A stretch of 64,000 bases of DNA from Strix aluco (taxonomy: Eukaryota; Chordata; Aves; Strigiformes; Strigidae): NCBI RefSeq assembly GCF_031877795.1, contig NC_133940.1:10045985-10109984 (forward strand). The letters run 5' to 3'. A program made the position numbers and the translations under genes. The notes below the pieces were generated by a model. That model did no database searches and was not told where the DNA came from. It was given only the letters and a program-made list of their open reading frames with translations. The stretch's first letter is position 1. Each line of letters opens with the position of its first letter. Shown piece after piece: positions 13,301 to 53,181 of the stretch.

Positions 13301-15351
13301 GTTACTTAACTGCTTCCTCACAGACCATGTTTTCTAAGCCTTCTGGACATTCTCCAGATCATCCCCCAGCAGAACACTCCCTCAGTTTTCATCAGCAGAG
13401 ACAGATCTGTATTTACTCTGTCAAACAGGTTGTCTTCAGCTAGCAAGTGATCAACAGAAGAAAACAAAAAACAAAAAACCCCAACCCAAACCAAAATCCA
13501 ACCAACAAACTTCAGAGAACAACAAAAATTCCCTGAACTTTTTAAGTTATTCACTTGATACAGCAGCAACAGCTCTTCCCAAGCAGCAAAAGGCAGTTCC
13601 ACAGTTCCAGTGAAAGCTGTGGGTCCCCTCCCTTCCCCAGACAGCTCTAAGTGAAGCTGCCAATTGCATTTTAACAGCCCAGCGCATTTGCTGTGCCTGT
13701 GTGGGGTGTTCACGTTCGTGCACAACACCAGCTTTGGGGAGACATCCTCACTGATGATGGCTCTGCACAGCATCATGCCTAAACCTATCCTCATGTCTCT
13801 CCTGAGAGTTGCATATAGAGATGTTCATCAGGGAAAGTACATGCACTTACAGGCTTAAATGGCACCATTTTTTAGGATTTGAGATCTTGCCACGTAGTTC
13901 TTCACTTCTGTTATCAGCACCCTGTATTACCGCACTGATTCCCAAAAGCACTATCACAAAGAAGGCCCTCCATTAAGACAGCACATAAACACTGTAAGAT
14001 GAGCTAATGGACAAAACAGACTTTATCTTAAGAAAATATGTTCAATTTTAACATACTACTCAAGCTTTGGAATTTGAAGCTGTTTTAAAACTACGTTCAA
14101 CTTTGGTGCTTGCAGCGCAGAACAGTTTAGTACTTGGACCAGAAAGAAATAAGAAAACATGCAGATCTACACTTAAAGACATTGACTTGGCTCTGTACAA
14201 ATAACACAAAATATTCCCCAGCAAGGCTCTGGGGTAGTAACATCAATAAAAGTCAAACTATATGCCCTTCAGTGTTTACAAGGTCCTCTGTCACTGCACA
14301 GTTTGCTGCAGTTAGTCGTTAAGCAGTTGCTTCTGTCTTTAAAGCCTTGTGTCCAGTTAAAAATAATCACAACATCAGGAGCGTCAGTCAGGCCGTGGGT
14401 GACGTTCCTGCAGATCTCCACAGCCTTGCCCTTACGGTACGGTGGTTTCTGCACGTGAACACTAACCCTGATGGAAGCAAACCTCTTCCACTCACCAGGC
14501 CTATTTCTCTCAGAAAAACTGAGCTTTAAGGGGACGGTATAGGCTGCTTCATGCTTAGAGGAATACTTTCTTCTCAAATTACAAAGCACAATACCACAAG
14601 CTTAACGACTCCTCAGGGGTGGGACATCAAGAACTACTTTCAAAACACACACGTACTTTTTCAGCAGCTTGCTCCCCTCCACATACGAACACACGCACAT
14701 TCGAGCGAAGAATGCTTCTCCCGCACCAGCCGCTTCCATCCCGGCTCCTCTGGGGTTACTTTCTAAAAGGCAGCTGGGGCCGAGGCTCAGCCGAGCAGCG
14801 CCGGGAGCCCCTGGGAGCGGAGCGGCCGGAGGGACCCGGAGCTCCTTCTCCCCGCCCGACGCCGGGGGCTGCCCGGCCCCGCTCCAGGCGGCGGCTCCAA
14901 ACCCGACTCCTGCCAGCAGACCGGGCCGCCTCCGCGGTGCCTCGGCCGCCCCAAGGGGACCCTCCTGAACCCGCTGGGGCACCCGCGGCTGACAGCCACC
15001 GCCAGACCCCGGCAGGGAGCGGGGCCAGCGGCCGGGGCCCACCACCGCCACCCCGGGCGGCCGCCTCAGGCCCAGTCGCTGCGACCCCCGCCCCCCCCGC
15101 CCCGCGGCGGCAGCCCGGTGCCGGGGATGTCCCGCCGGGCCTCACCTGCAGCCCATGAAGACGTGGTTGGTCCAGAGGACGGAGAGCGAGAGGAGCTGGT
15201 CGATGGCGGCACCGGGGTAGCCGTGGAGGTGCCGGAGGATGAAGCGGCGGCGCAGCCCCCACTGCCGCTCGGTCTCGTTGTACTGCCGCCACTGCTCCAG
15301 CACCGACTCGGGCACCGGCTCGGGCACCCGCTCCGGCTCCGGCGGCGGCAT
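7313..15351 (-). CDS. NKRF: NKRF, NF-kappa-B-repressing factor, with N-terminal XTBD
   Basis: There are three coding exons: 15146-15351, 11445-11566 and 7313-9300. All have GT-AG borders and phases that join exactly, giving 771 residues. Residues 1 to about 100 (MPPPEPERVPEP, EQWRQYNETERQWG, RRRFILRHL, LSLSVLWTNHVF, MEKVLKMAEGIDIG) match the XRN2-binding XTBD domain family. Next come dsRBM-like segments at about 312-357, 430-492 and 531-594, a G-patch at about 634-677 (GWTGGGLGK) and an R3H domain at about 680-744. In the family this nucleolar protein partners XRN2 and DHX15 in pre-rRNA processing and represses some NF-kappa-B targets. I chose the ATG at 15351 because it has G at -3; an in-frame ATG at 15429 would add 26 residues. 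An internal start at 11550 would give a form lacking most of the XTBD, resembling the usual 690-residue human entry. Confidence 0.95.
9301..11444 (-). other. NKRF: NKRF intron 2
   Basis: This intron separates the XTBD-end exon from the large dsRBM/G-patch/R3H exon. The donor is GTGAGT at 11439-11444 on the minus strand and the acceptor AG is at 9301-9302. I see no RNA gene or clear repeat inside it. Confidence 0.8.
11567..15145 (-). other. NKRF: NKRF intron 1
   Basis: This is the intron between the CpG-island exon and exon 2. The donor GTGAG lies at 15141-15145 on the minus strand and the acceptor ends at 11567. It contains a CR1-like remnant near 13265-13375, an A/C-rich low-complexity stretch at about 13457-13500, and an unexplained 106-codon minus-strand open frame at 14269-14589 that is described in the findings. 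Confidence 0.8.
13265..13375 (-). mobile_element. Degraded CR1-type LINE 3' fragment
   Basis: The plus strand carries phrases typical of the antisense of old amniote CR1 3' ends: ATCCCTAGACTAAATGAA, then CTCACAGACCATGTTTTCTA, then CTTCTGGACATTCTCCAGA. Their order fits CR1, but the piece is short and diverged and no terminal repeat is visible. The match is by memory of the family consensus. It is a non-functional remnant. Confidence 0.45.
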
Positions 15352-16120
15352 GGCGGGCGGCGGCTCAGCGGACGATCCTGCGACGCCGAGGGGGCCGTCC
15401 CCGCCGGTGGGTGCCGAGCCGCCGGGCACAGGCGCGCACGGCGGCGGAAGCGGCCCGGGCGTGCCGGAGGGGACCAGGCCCCACGTGCGGACCAGGCCGC
15501 GGCTCGCTACGGGCCGCCGGGGAGCGCCGGCCCGGCCTCAGTAGCCCGGCCCGGCCTCGGTCCCCCGCTCCGGCCCCCGGCCCGGCCCGGCCCGGCCCGG
15601 TCCGCCGCGTCCCCCCCCAAGTGCCGGTGCGGCGGGAGCTCTCCCTCCCTCCCCTCACTCGCGCGGAGCGGCCCGGCCGGCGCCGCGTCACGTGGCCGCG
15701 CGTCACGAGCGCGCGAGACTCCGCGGGAAGCTGCCGCCGCCGCCGGCCGGGCGGCTCGTCCCCACAGCGCCCCCTGGCGGCGGGGCGGGCCTGGGCAGGG
15801 CGGGGCCTCCGGGGCAGGACCGGGGGCTGGAGAGGCCGGGCCGCAGCCTCCCCCCGAGGCCGGCCAACCCCCGGCCCTGCCCCGAGCCCGCAGGACCGCC
15901 TCGGGGGGCCGCCCCAGCAGCTCCTCCCCGCCGGGCTGGAGGAGCCAGAGGCCTTTCCCGTCCCGTCCCGCCTCCCCCGGCCGCGCACCGCCCGGAGCAG
16001 TCGCCGTCAGCGGGCCGCGGGGCTCTGCCCGCAGCGCCAGGAGGGGGAGACAGGGCAGCGGGGATGCTCTGCCCCGGAGGGCGGGAAACCGCCGTCAAAA
16101 CTGCTCACCCGGCCTAAGCG
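14740..16120. promoter_or_regulatory. NKRF: CpG island and promoter region of NKRF
   Basis: This very GC- and CpG-rich block spans NKRF coding exon 1 and its upstream side. It includes a CCCGG-type tandem run at about 15575-15600 that could form G-quadruplexes. Both flanks drop abruptly to AT-rich sequence. It is presumed to contain the NKRF transcription start, upstream of 15351 on the minus strand. No TATA box is evident. Confidence 0.8.
15766..15780 (-). promoter_or_regulatory. CTCF-type binding motif upstream of NKRF
   Basis: The minus strand reads CCGCCAGGGGGCGCT, a full match to the CTCF core consensus. It lies about 415 bases upstream of the NKRF start codon. The surrounding 20 bases are almost the same as a second site at 61657-61671, in the same orientation. 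Binding is inferred from the motif only. Confidence 0.75.
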
Positions 16121-16264
16121 GGCTGCGATTTCTTTCTTTTCAGGGACCATCTAAAGCCCTTCGACACGCCGGGCCCAGCACCTGGCAGATCCCAGCAAGC
16201 TCACCTTCTCCTGCGAAGCCCTTCAGCCCCGGGCTGGACGCGGGAGCAGCAAACACGACAGCAC

Positions 16265-18691
16265 GCATGCAGGCTTTCGTATTTTTTATTTAAAATTTAC
16301 ATTAAAGTTAGAAAGGTATCAGCCTAAACAGTGCTGGTTCTGCAATGTTTGTCATGTAAATATAGAACTCGGTGCAGTTCTCACGCACTTCCATTTGTAA
16401 AAAGGACACAAAAGCGGGAGGGGGGAGAGAAGATCCCAGCTGGGAGCAGCATGCAGGGAGCGGAGCAGGGCAGGACGGAGGCGCGAGAGGCGCGAGGGCT
16501 GGCTCCAGCACGCTCTAAGGACACTGCACCCTACTCACGGGGGATTTGGATGGAGCGCTATTATACCAGCTGCCAGCATCGCCTCTCCCTCCTGCTACTG
16601 CTAAACTTTTTCTAACTTTTAAGACCAAGAGGAGGGAAAAAAAAAAAAAAAAAGTACCACTCAAGCCACATCCACCAGCTAATGGAGCTTATTTAATAAG
16701 GTGGGGAGACACAGGAGGACACCAATGAAAACACACAGTTGTTCTTACTTTATTTCTTTGTTAAAATTAAATATTTTGTGGCTGCCAACAGAGCAAATTG
16801 CACCATGTTCCTATTTCCTTTTACTCTGAATGCACAGTTTCCAAAACCAATCATCAACAGCTTATTGAAAATATTCCTTAGGCTTCAACACCTCATGGAA
16901 GCCCATGACATTTATATTATTAAAGACAAAATTAGAAAAAAAAATATGCCCATAACAATGTTTGAAAATGTATTCGCTACATCGTTAGTCCAAACATGAC
17001 ATTTCTGTTGCTCTTCAAAATTCCAGGTAAACCAGTTCCCCTGTATGACCCTGTCTTGTCACACAAATTACAAGACACTTCAATTTTAGATACCATGCAA
17101 GTCAGTAAAAGAGCTTCTTTCCAAGACACTAACACTGAAGATTTGTTTCCCCCCCTCCCCAGACATAAGACCCTTAAACTCTTCTAGAAGTGGCAGTCTT
17201 CTCCCTCAGACCCAGTGCAGCTGGCGAAGACAGATTAAAAAAAGCTACAGAGAGAGAAAAGGGAAAAAAGAGAAAAAACAGAAGATTAGCAAAAAAGAGA
17301 AAGACTTTCAAAAAGCAGGAAAAAGAGATGCAACACGAAAACAGCTGACAGGAGAGATGGAACCTCCTTGTGGTACCTCAACTACTTCAAGGAAAACACA
17401 CAAGTAAAAACCTTTTTTCTTTAAAGTCTTTAAAAAGAGTTTACATATCTTTAAATAACATTCTAATAAGGCAAACGTCAAGGAAGAACAGCCAGTGACC
17501 TGCAATATGTTTAAAAAAAGCCACATTAAATGGTTCTTTTAGCAGATAATCTAGAAATCATTGACAGACTGATGTTGACTGGTTTTGGGATCAGGCCAAC
17601 ATTTGACAGTAGAGGAGGCAGTAAATACTCAAATTATTTTAACTTGCTTAAAAAAAAACCAAACCACAAACCAGTCAAAGACTTGTATGGGAAATAAAAT
17701 TGTATTTATGGTGAAACAGAATACCTGAGAAAATACATTGCAATCAAGAGTTTTAACTGCCTTAACTGCTGGAAACAGAGGCCAGACCGCTGTCGGATCT
17801 GGGTTACTGCATAAGGTTTGCTGCTGCCACGAGCAGCTGGCCAGACTAACATGTTTTATGCAGAAACTGTTTGTGAGGCTTTAGCATCATCCAGACTACC
17901 TTTCTGGTAAAATTCTCAGCAGCAGCTTGCACTAAAACCAGCATTAGCTATCACAGCTAGGTCTAAGGTGTGCTTATCTTCCAAAAACCCAGGATTTGAA
18001 GGGGTTTTGTTGAAACTATTTGGCAGCATGCATCCTGATCTTTCAGCAGGGTCAGGACGTGTGGATTCACCCCCACACAGAGACCTTAGCCTGCACACAG
18101 CGCGACTGAAGGATCAGAGTCACAACAAGCAAGGCTGAAATGGAAATGAGGATTACATGCTAGTCTTCAGGTAGCATGAATTAGCAAAAGAAAAAATAAA
18201 AGCAAATAAAAAGAGATAGATGATGTCATGAAAATGACACCAAGTATAAAGAGAAAAGAGGTTTTTTTATCTCTCAACTATGCGATAATTAACCTAAGGT
18301 GGTGTTGTCATTTTAACGTCACCAATAAATACATTTAAACTGCGTTGTTATTTCGCCAGCAAAAATAACTCACAGAACTTATTCCCACATCCCTTATTCA
18401 TCTGGGGAGAGGGACCAGGAGAAAGGGGAATCCATTAATTGTAGGGAAAAAAAAAAGATTGTAGGATTTAAAGTTGCAGCATCCAAAACCTTGTTTAGGA
18501 CTAATTTTACATTGTTTAATAAAAGCAATAACCACCAGTACATAGTAAAGACAGAATCACAATGAGGATATAGGAGAGAGCAAGGGTAACACCATGGAAA
18601 GGTCACAGCTGAAATGCTGTCACGTTTTATTAGACCCTCCGATTTAACAAGTAAATGAAGGTCCATTCCAGCCCATTGTATTCAGGGGTAA
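16265..18691 (-). other. SEPT6: SEPT6 3' untranslated region with two poly(A) signals
   Basis: This AT-rich region lies downstream of the SEPT6 stop codon on the minus strand. A minus-strand AATAAA at 16749-16754 is followed by a G/T-rich stretch rich in TGTG. A second at 16285-16290 is followed by another G/T-rich stretch (TGCATGCGTGC). Two alternative 3' ends near 16725 and 16265 are therefore likely. The distal end lies only about 150 bases from the NKRF CpG island. Confidence 0.6.
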
Positions 18692-48370
<29,679 letters not shown>

Positions 48371-48900
48371 CGCTGCGAACCCGCCACAGCGCCCGCCCCG
48401 GCCGGGCGGGAGGCTCCGGGCGCGCCCACCGCGACGCCGCGCGGGGGGGGACGGGACCCGCCGCGCACCTGGCCCCGCCCAGCCCCGCGCCCCTCGCGCC
48501 ACCGCCCCTTCGCCCCGCCCCGCCCCGCCGCCCTCCCGCCCGGCTCGGTCCCGCCGCTCCCGCTCCCGCCGCTCCCGCCGCCGCCGCCCCGCTCCGGGAG
48601 GCGCGGGGCTGCCAGCCCCCCCCGCGGCCGCCCGCGATGGTGCAGCCCGAGCTGCGGGCGGGGCCGCGGCCGCAGTGTGGCGGGGCGCGGGGAACAGGGC
48701 GCGGGGAGCGGGGCCCGGGCGCATGGCCAGCGGCTCCGCCAGCCCCCCGGCCCGGATGGGCCGCCGCCTGGAGCTCGGCCGCGCCCTGCCCGCCCCAGCG
48801 CGTGAGGGGTTCCCTCGCCCGGACCCTGCCCGACAGCCCTGCGGCCCCCCGGTGACACGGGCCGCGCACCCGGCCGGGTTAGAGCAGAGCCGTGCAGCGC

Positions 48901-50293
48901 TGAGGCTGGGTTGGGGTTCATCGTCTGGGTCTAAGGGTCTGAGGGACACCTCAGTAGAGCCCTTGCTATTTAAAATGTCTGCGCGCTTTGCACACTCTCC
49001 CTGAGGTCCATCGGGATGGGTTGTGCTCCCCCAGCAACCGGAGTGATGGCGGCTGGGCCGATTTCTTTTCCAGCGGCAGTACAGCCCCTTCCCCAGCCCC
49101 TCTTGGCCCTTCGGTGCAGCCTCAGCTCCCCGGCCTGGTGGGCAGGGGCTGGATAAGCCCATCTGCTGCTTTGAGGGTGTAGCTGGTGCCACTTGGGGTT
49201 TCCCTTCATTTGATGCCAGCACAAGCATCAAAAAAAGGCTAAGGGAGGATCCCTACCCAAACAAAGGCTAAGAGAGGGTCCCTACTCAAAGCAAATAACT
49301 TTCCCAGCCCCTGGGACCCCCGAGTAAAGCCCCCAAGGTTGGCACCCCAGTTTTAGCCCAGTCAGAGTACGCCAGTGCAACCAGTCCCTATGGCAGGCAT
49401 GACCAGGGTGGCCCTGAATGGGTACTTTGCTTTGCACCATTGGTGCCTTCATTTCCCCAAAGCAGCACCTCGTTTCCCTCCTTGTTTTGCCTAGCTACCA
49501 CCCAACGAGTGTTTTAAACTGTTCCCCAGGATCCCACAGCTGTGTGGGTCAAGTTCTCTGCCTCCCTAAGCCCACAGAAGCCACCAACAGCCAGTGACAA
49601 AACCAGGCAGTGCCAGAAAGGGAGCAAGGGGACAATTATGTTTTCACCACCAGTCGTTTGGGCTTTATGGGATGATGCCGGCTCCCCACACATCCCAGAA
49701 AAACTGGTCCAAGTGGTTGGAGAAAGGCAAAGCTCTCTCAAGGGCTGATGACCAGCCCAGGGCAGGTCAGAGCAGGGCTAAATCTTAGGGAAGGCAAAGA
49801 AAAAGGGTTGAAGGGCCTGGCGTGGTTCTTAGCTGCCTGACCAGCCGCAAAACTACCTGGTGGCAGTTCAGCCATGCTATGGGTATCTGGATAAGAATGG
49901 CCTTGGGAGAAATGGGGCTGGGGGATGTTTCCTAACAAAATGAGGGTACAAACTGCTGGTGGCTGCAGCTGCCAATAATGCTGGCCATGGGGCCTTGCTG
50001 GGAAGTGAAACACAGAAGAGAGGAAGGCCAAAATGCCACTGAGATGAAACACTGGGGGGAAAGGGACCCAAAACAGTGCCCTGGGCTGGGTCTTCCTGAC
50101 AGCACAGAGATCCACAGGCCACCGGGAAAGTACCCCCTTGGGGCAGTAACCTTGGCCTTCCTGAGCACGGCACCAAGGAGCAGCGTTGCAGTGGTGGGGG
50201 GCAGTTGGGGGGGGGCTGTAAGGCAGGTGCCTTGGCAAGGCACCCAGGGCTTTGGGGTGCAGCCAGTGGCAGAGGAAGTCCCCCCAGGACCAG
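48901..50293. other. Intergenic region between SEPT6 and SOWAHD
   Basis: This sequence separates the divergent SEPT6 and SOWAHD genes, upstream of the first solo LTR. A near-duplicate pair of short phrases (AGGGAGGATCCCTACC and AGAGAGGGTCCCTACTC, each followed by CAAA) occurs at about 49242-49290. No gene is recognised. The GC content falls gradually away from the SEPT6 CpG island. Confidence 0.5.
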
Positions 50294-50791
50294 TGTTACG
50301 GATGCCAGCTACCATAACAGTGTCCGACCCCAGGATCCCGCTGAGAATGCCAAGTCCAAGTAAAGGTTTCCAATTAGTCTTTTATTAGCCCTTTGGTTAC
50401 AGCTTGAGCTGGGTGCTTCCAGAGAGGGACCCCTACCCCAATTCACACCTCTCAATTACACCTGTACCACCCATCACCTGATCCCCAAGTCCAATCTCTT
50501 AATTGTGGTCAGTGGTCTCTTGATTTCTTACTGGTTTTCAGTGTTACTGTGCTGGCTTTCTTCTGAGGTTACTTCATTCTCTTGGAATTGTCTCGTTGGT
50601 TATCTTCTTTATTCCGCTCATATCTGAATTCAGCGAGTTCTTTGTTAGCAGCATTAGCTTTACCAAAAGTTTACCCTTGTTCAGCTCTTGTGGCCTAAGG
50701 CTTCAGCTACTTTAGCTGCTAATGCTAAGCCACTAATGCTCAACGAGACTATTCAGAGAGGAATAATGTTAATCAAATTTCTTCTGTAACA
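50294..50791 (-). mobile_element. Solo LTR of an endogenous retrovirus (ERV1-like by target duplication)
   Basis: A 498-base element is bounded by the inverted termini TGTTAC and GTAACA and flanked on both sides by the 4-base direct repeat CCAG (50290-50293 and 50792-50795). A minus-strand AATAAA at 50381-50386, near one end, places the element in minus orientation with R-U5 on the left. No internal retroviral genes are present, so this is a fossil solo LTR left by recombination between the two LTRs. The family is inferred from the 4-base duplication only. The clean ends suggest moderate rather than great age. It ends 386 bases before the SOWAHD start codon. Confidence 0.8.
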
Positions 50792-51177
50792 CCAGCATCG
50801 GGCTGTCTGGGCCCCCCCTCCACCCGCCCCAGCAGTGCCACATGCCCCCTGGGGCCCCGCACACCCTCCCGCTCTCCCCCTGTGACATCACAACCGAGTG
50901 GGGCCCGGGGGGGGCAGACAGCACGTGGCTGTGGCCGTGCCCAGCACCGGCGGCAACCATGGACACGGCGTGACCAAAGGTCGCCTGCACCGCCCCGGCA
51001 GTGCGACAGTGCCGTGGATCCGCTGCCGTGCCCGGCGTGCCCTCCCGCCCTGCAGAGTCGGTTCCTCCTTTGCTTAAGCCAGGGCAGGAAGTGTGGGGTG
51101 AGAGTTGGGGAGCGCGAGCTGCGAGCTGTGCCCTGCCGGGGAGCGGGCTGCCGGCCAGCCCCGTGGGAGGCACAGCC

Positions 51178-52188
51178 ATGGCTCGGCGGGAGCGGGAGCA
51201 GGGCTCGGCGGAGAAGAAGGTAGCTGGCATCGCCCGGACGTTCGCCCTCCTGGAAGCCGCCCGGCCACAAGTGGGGAGCCTAGCCCGCAGCTCCCATCTC
51301 TGGCCGGCTGCCACGGGGAGCAGGGAGCGTTTCCATCCACTGCAGAAGATGGACACCAGCAGGAGTGTCGGCCGGGGCAGCCAGGGTCTGGGGAGCTGGG
51401 GTAGGACTGCGGGCAGGCTCTCCGTCGGCCCCGGCAGTACCCGGAGGAAGGAGCTGAAGGAAATCCTCCTGCAGAGCAATAGCCCCAGCAGCACTGTGCG
51501 GTTTGCCACCGCTCAGAAGACATCCAACAGCAGCAGTGTCCTTGCAGGGCCGCACCAAGAGCAGAAGCCCGAGCAGAGCCCCGAGGTGCTGTCTTTTGCC
51601 CTGGATCCCCTGGAGCACGAGTGGCTGCTGACGGCGGCACAGGGTGATGCGGACAACATCGCAAGGCTGCTGGACCTGGATCCCAGCCTGCTGACCAGGA
51701 AAGACTTTGTGACGGGCTTCACCGCTCTCCACTGGCTTGCCAAGCATGGCCACTATGAGAGCTTCATCCAGGTCATCTCCCACGCCCAGAAGAAGGGCTA
51801 TCCCGTCAACATGAACATCCCCTCGGCCAGCGGCGGGTTCACCCCCTTGCACCTGGCTGCCATGCAAGGACACGAGCTGCTCATCAAAGTGCTGGTGGGA
51901 GCTTACGGGGCAGACACCAGCCGCAGGGACCACAGTGGGCGCAAGGCTTGGCAGTATCTTAGGGCAGACACCTCCAGGGAGCTGAAGGAGCTGGCAGGGG
52001 CCTTGGAGGAGGACTTGGTCCAGCTGCGCTCTCACAACACCAACAACAACTGTAAGTCATCCAGAGAGGCCAGGGCAGGGCGGGACTGTGTGGACTCTGG
52101 GACCGAGGGGAAAGCCCAGAGCTCCTGGAGTCTGTCAACGCTCCGGAACTTTGTCAGACAGGCATTTACTTTCTTCCAAGAGCGCTGA
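51178..52188 (+). CDS. SOWAHD: SOWAHD, sosondowah ankyrin repeat domain family member D
   Basis: A single-exon frame of 336 residues. I chose the ATG at 51178 because its context GCCATGG is a strong Kozak match; the frame stays open upstream to 51001 without a better start. The N-terminal half is basic and serine-rich with a RRKELKEILL segment at about 89-98. The conserved part follows: LEHEWLLTAAQGD at about 145-157, then two ankyrin-like units, FVTGFTALHWLAKHGH (177-192) and GGFTPLHLAAMQGHELL (219-235), ending DHSGRKAWQYL (251-261). This layout fits the SOWAH family, in which member D is intronless. Its molecular role is poorly known; a scaffold or cytoskeletal role is only an inference from the ankyrin repeats. 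Position and strand between SEPT6 and RPL39 match mammals. Solo LTRs lie on both sides. Confidence 0.9.
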   Translation: MARREREQGSAEKKVAGIARTFALLEAARPQVGSLARSSHLWPAATGSRERFHPLQKMDTSRSVGRGSQGLGSWGRTAGRLSVGPGSTRRKELKEILLQSNSPSSTVRFATAQKTSNSSSVLAGPHQEQKPEQSPEVLSFALDPLEHEWLLTAAQGDADNIARLLDLDPSLLTRKDFVTGFTALHWLAKHGHYESFIQVISHAQKKGYPVNMNIPSASGGFTPLHLAAMQGHELLIKVLVGAYGADTSRRDHSGRKAWQYLRADTSRELKELAGALEEDLVQLRSHNTNNNCKSSREARAGRDCVDSGTEGKAQSSWSLSTLRNFVRQAFTFFQER

Positions 52189-52310
52189 AGATCTCCTGGC
52201 CCATTCGCCTGCAAACCCATGCTGAATAGCAGCTGTAAGAGGCTGCAGGGAGCTGGGAACTTGGCGAGGGCCAGCACTTGAAATCTTGGTCAAGCGGGGA
52301 TTAAGCCCCT

Positions 52311-53176
52311 TGTTTTGCTGATTAGCGATATCAATTAAACTCTGACACCAAAGTAAAAAGAGCAGGTGTATTTTACTAGAAATAACTCAATAATATAACA
52401 GAATAATACAGAAAACATACAGTAAGAAAAGACAGAATAGTGCACTTAAACAAACAGGAAAATACAGGGTAATGCATCAAATCATTACTACCTGAGAGAG
52501 AGAACAGTGATTAAGAAAGATCCATCACCACTTGCATACGTTACCATCATCCAGACCCGCAGGCGCTGGGCAGCCCCGGTTACAGCGAGGATTTGGAGAG
52601 CCTGTCCCGGCACGTGGGAAGTCCTACGCGGTGCGTCCACCCATAGGTGAGGCTTCCAAAGTCGCTGTAAGCGGGTCCAGCCTTATATACCTAAAAATCA
52701 GCAAGCCAGAATAGCTGGCACCTTTGTTTTAAGCGGAAATATCTGGTTTCCATCTCACATTAGGTTCCCCCAGAGCCTGGCCAGGGCTCAGGGGAGAAGC
52801 TAAGGAGTTTCCCTGCTTATCTAGTTGATTTATGAGCAAGGTCACACACCAGGTCACAGGGCCAGACAACTGTCTCTGTGGCCCTGTTATCTTGCTCACA
52901 CACACAAAGAAGGATACATTCAAGATAGACATGTTTTATGATGTTTAAGCTACATCTTCTATGTATATTTCACTAATGACTACATACTGGGTTAGTAGTT
53001 TTGGTTCTGGGCCTGTTGCTCAGGCTTCAATACTCCCACCTTTTACATCAGAATAGTTGGTTTGCTATAACTTAGTATAATACCTATTAGCACAATGCTT
53101 ATCAGTTATAAAATATACAGGATTCATCTATAGGTCAACTCTGGCTTGGGCCTATTGTCCAAGCCTTAGCACTTCA
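52311..53176 (-). mobile_element. Solo LTR of an endogenous retrovirus (ERVL/ERV3-like by target duplication)
   Basis: An 866-base element begins TGTTTTGCTG and ends AGCACTTCA on the plus strand. It is flanked by the 5-base direct repeat CCCCT at 52306-52310 and 53177-53181. A TATA-like box (TATATAAGG on the minus strand, at about 52681-52690) and an AGTAAA-type signal at 52372-52377 show it lies in minus orientation. Its outer U3 end contains a diverged duplicate of a motif around GGGCCTRTTG, at about 53010-53036 and 53149-53175. No internal viral genes remain, so it is a fossil solo LTR. A 5-base duplication is usual for ERVL/ERV3. Its left edge is only 122 bases past the SOWAHD stop codon. 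Confidence 0.75.
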
Positions 53177-53181
53177 CCCCT

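Noticed and set aside
13318-13794. 158-codon minus-strand open frame in NKRF intron 1
   Set aside because: It runs through a CR1-like remnant and low-complexity A/C-rich DNA, and nothing protein-like was recognised.
15118-16293. 391-codon plus-strand open frame opposite NKRF exon 1
   Set aside because: It is the antisense shadow of NKRF exon 1 continued through CpG-island sequence. Its composition is Pro/Arg/Ala-rich with no recognisable domain.
51280-52035. 251-codon minus-strand open frame
   Set aside because: It is antisense to SOWAHD, whose ankyrin-like frame on the other strand explains the openness.
50294-53176. A single provirus with SOWAHD as captured cargo between its two LTRs
   Set aside because: The two LTRs differ in length, terminal sequence and target-site duplication size. 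SOWAHD is at its conserved syntenic position, so they are independent insertions.
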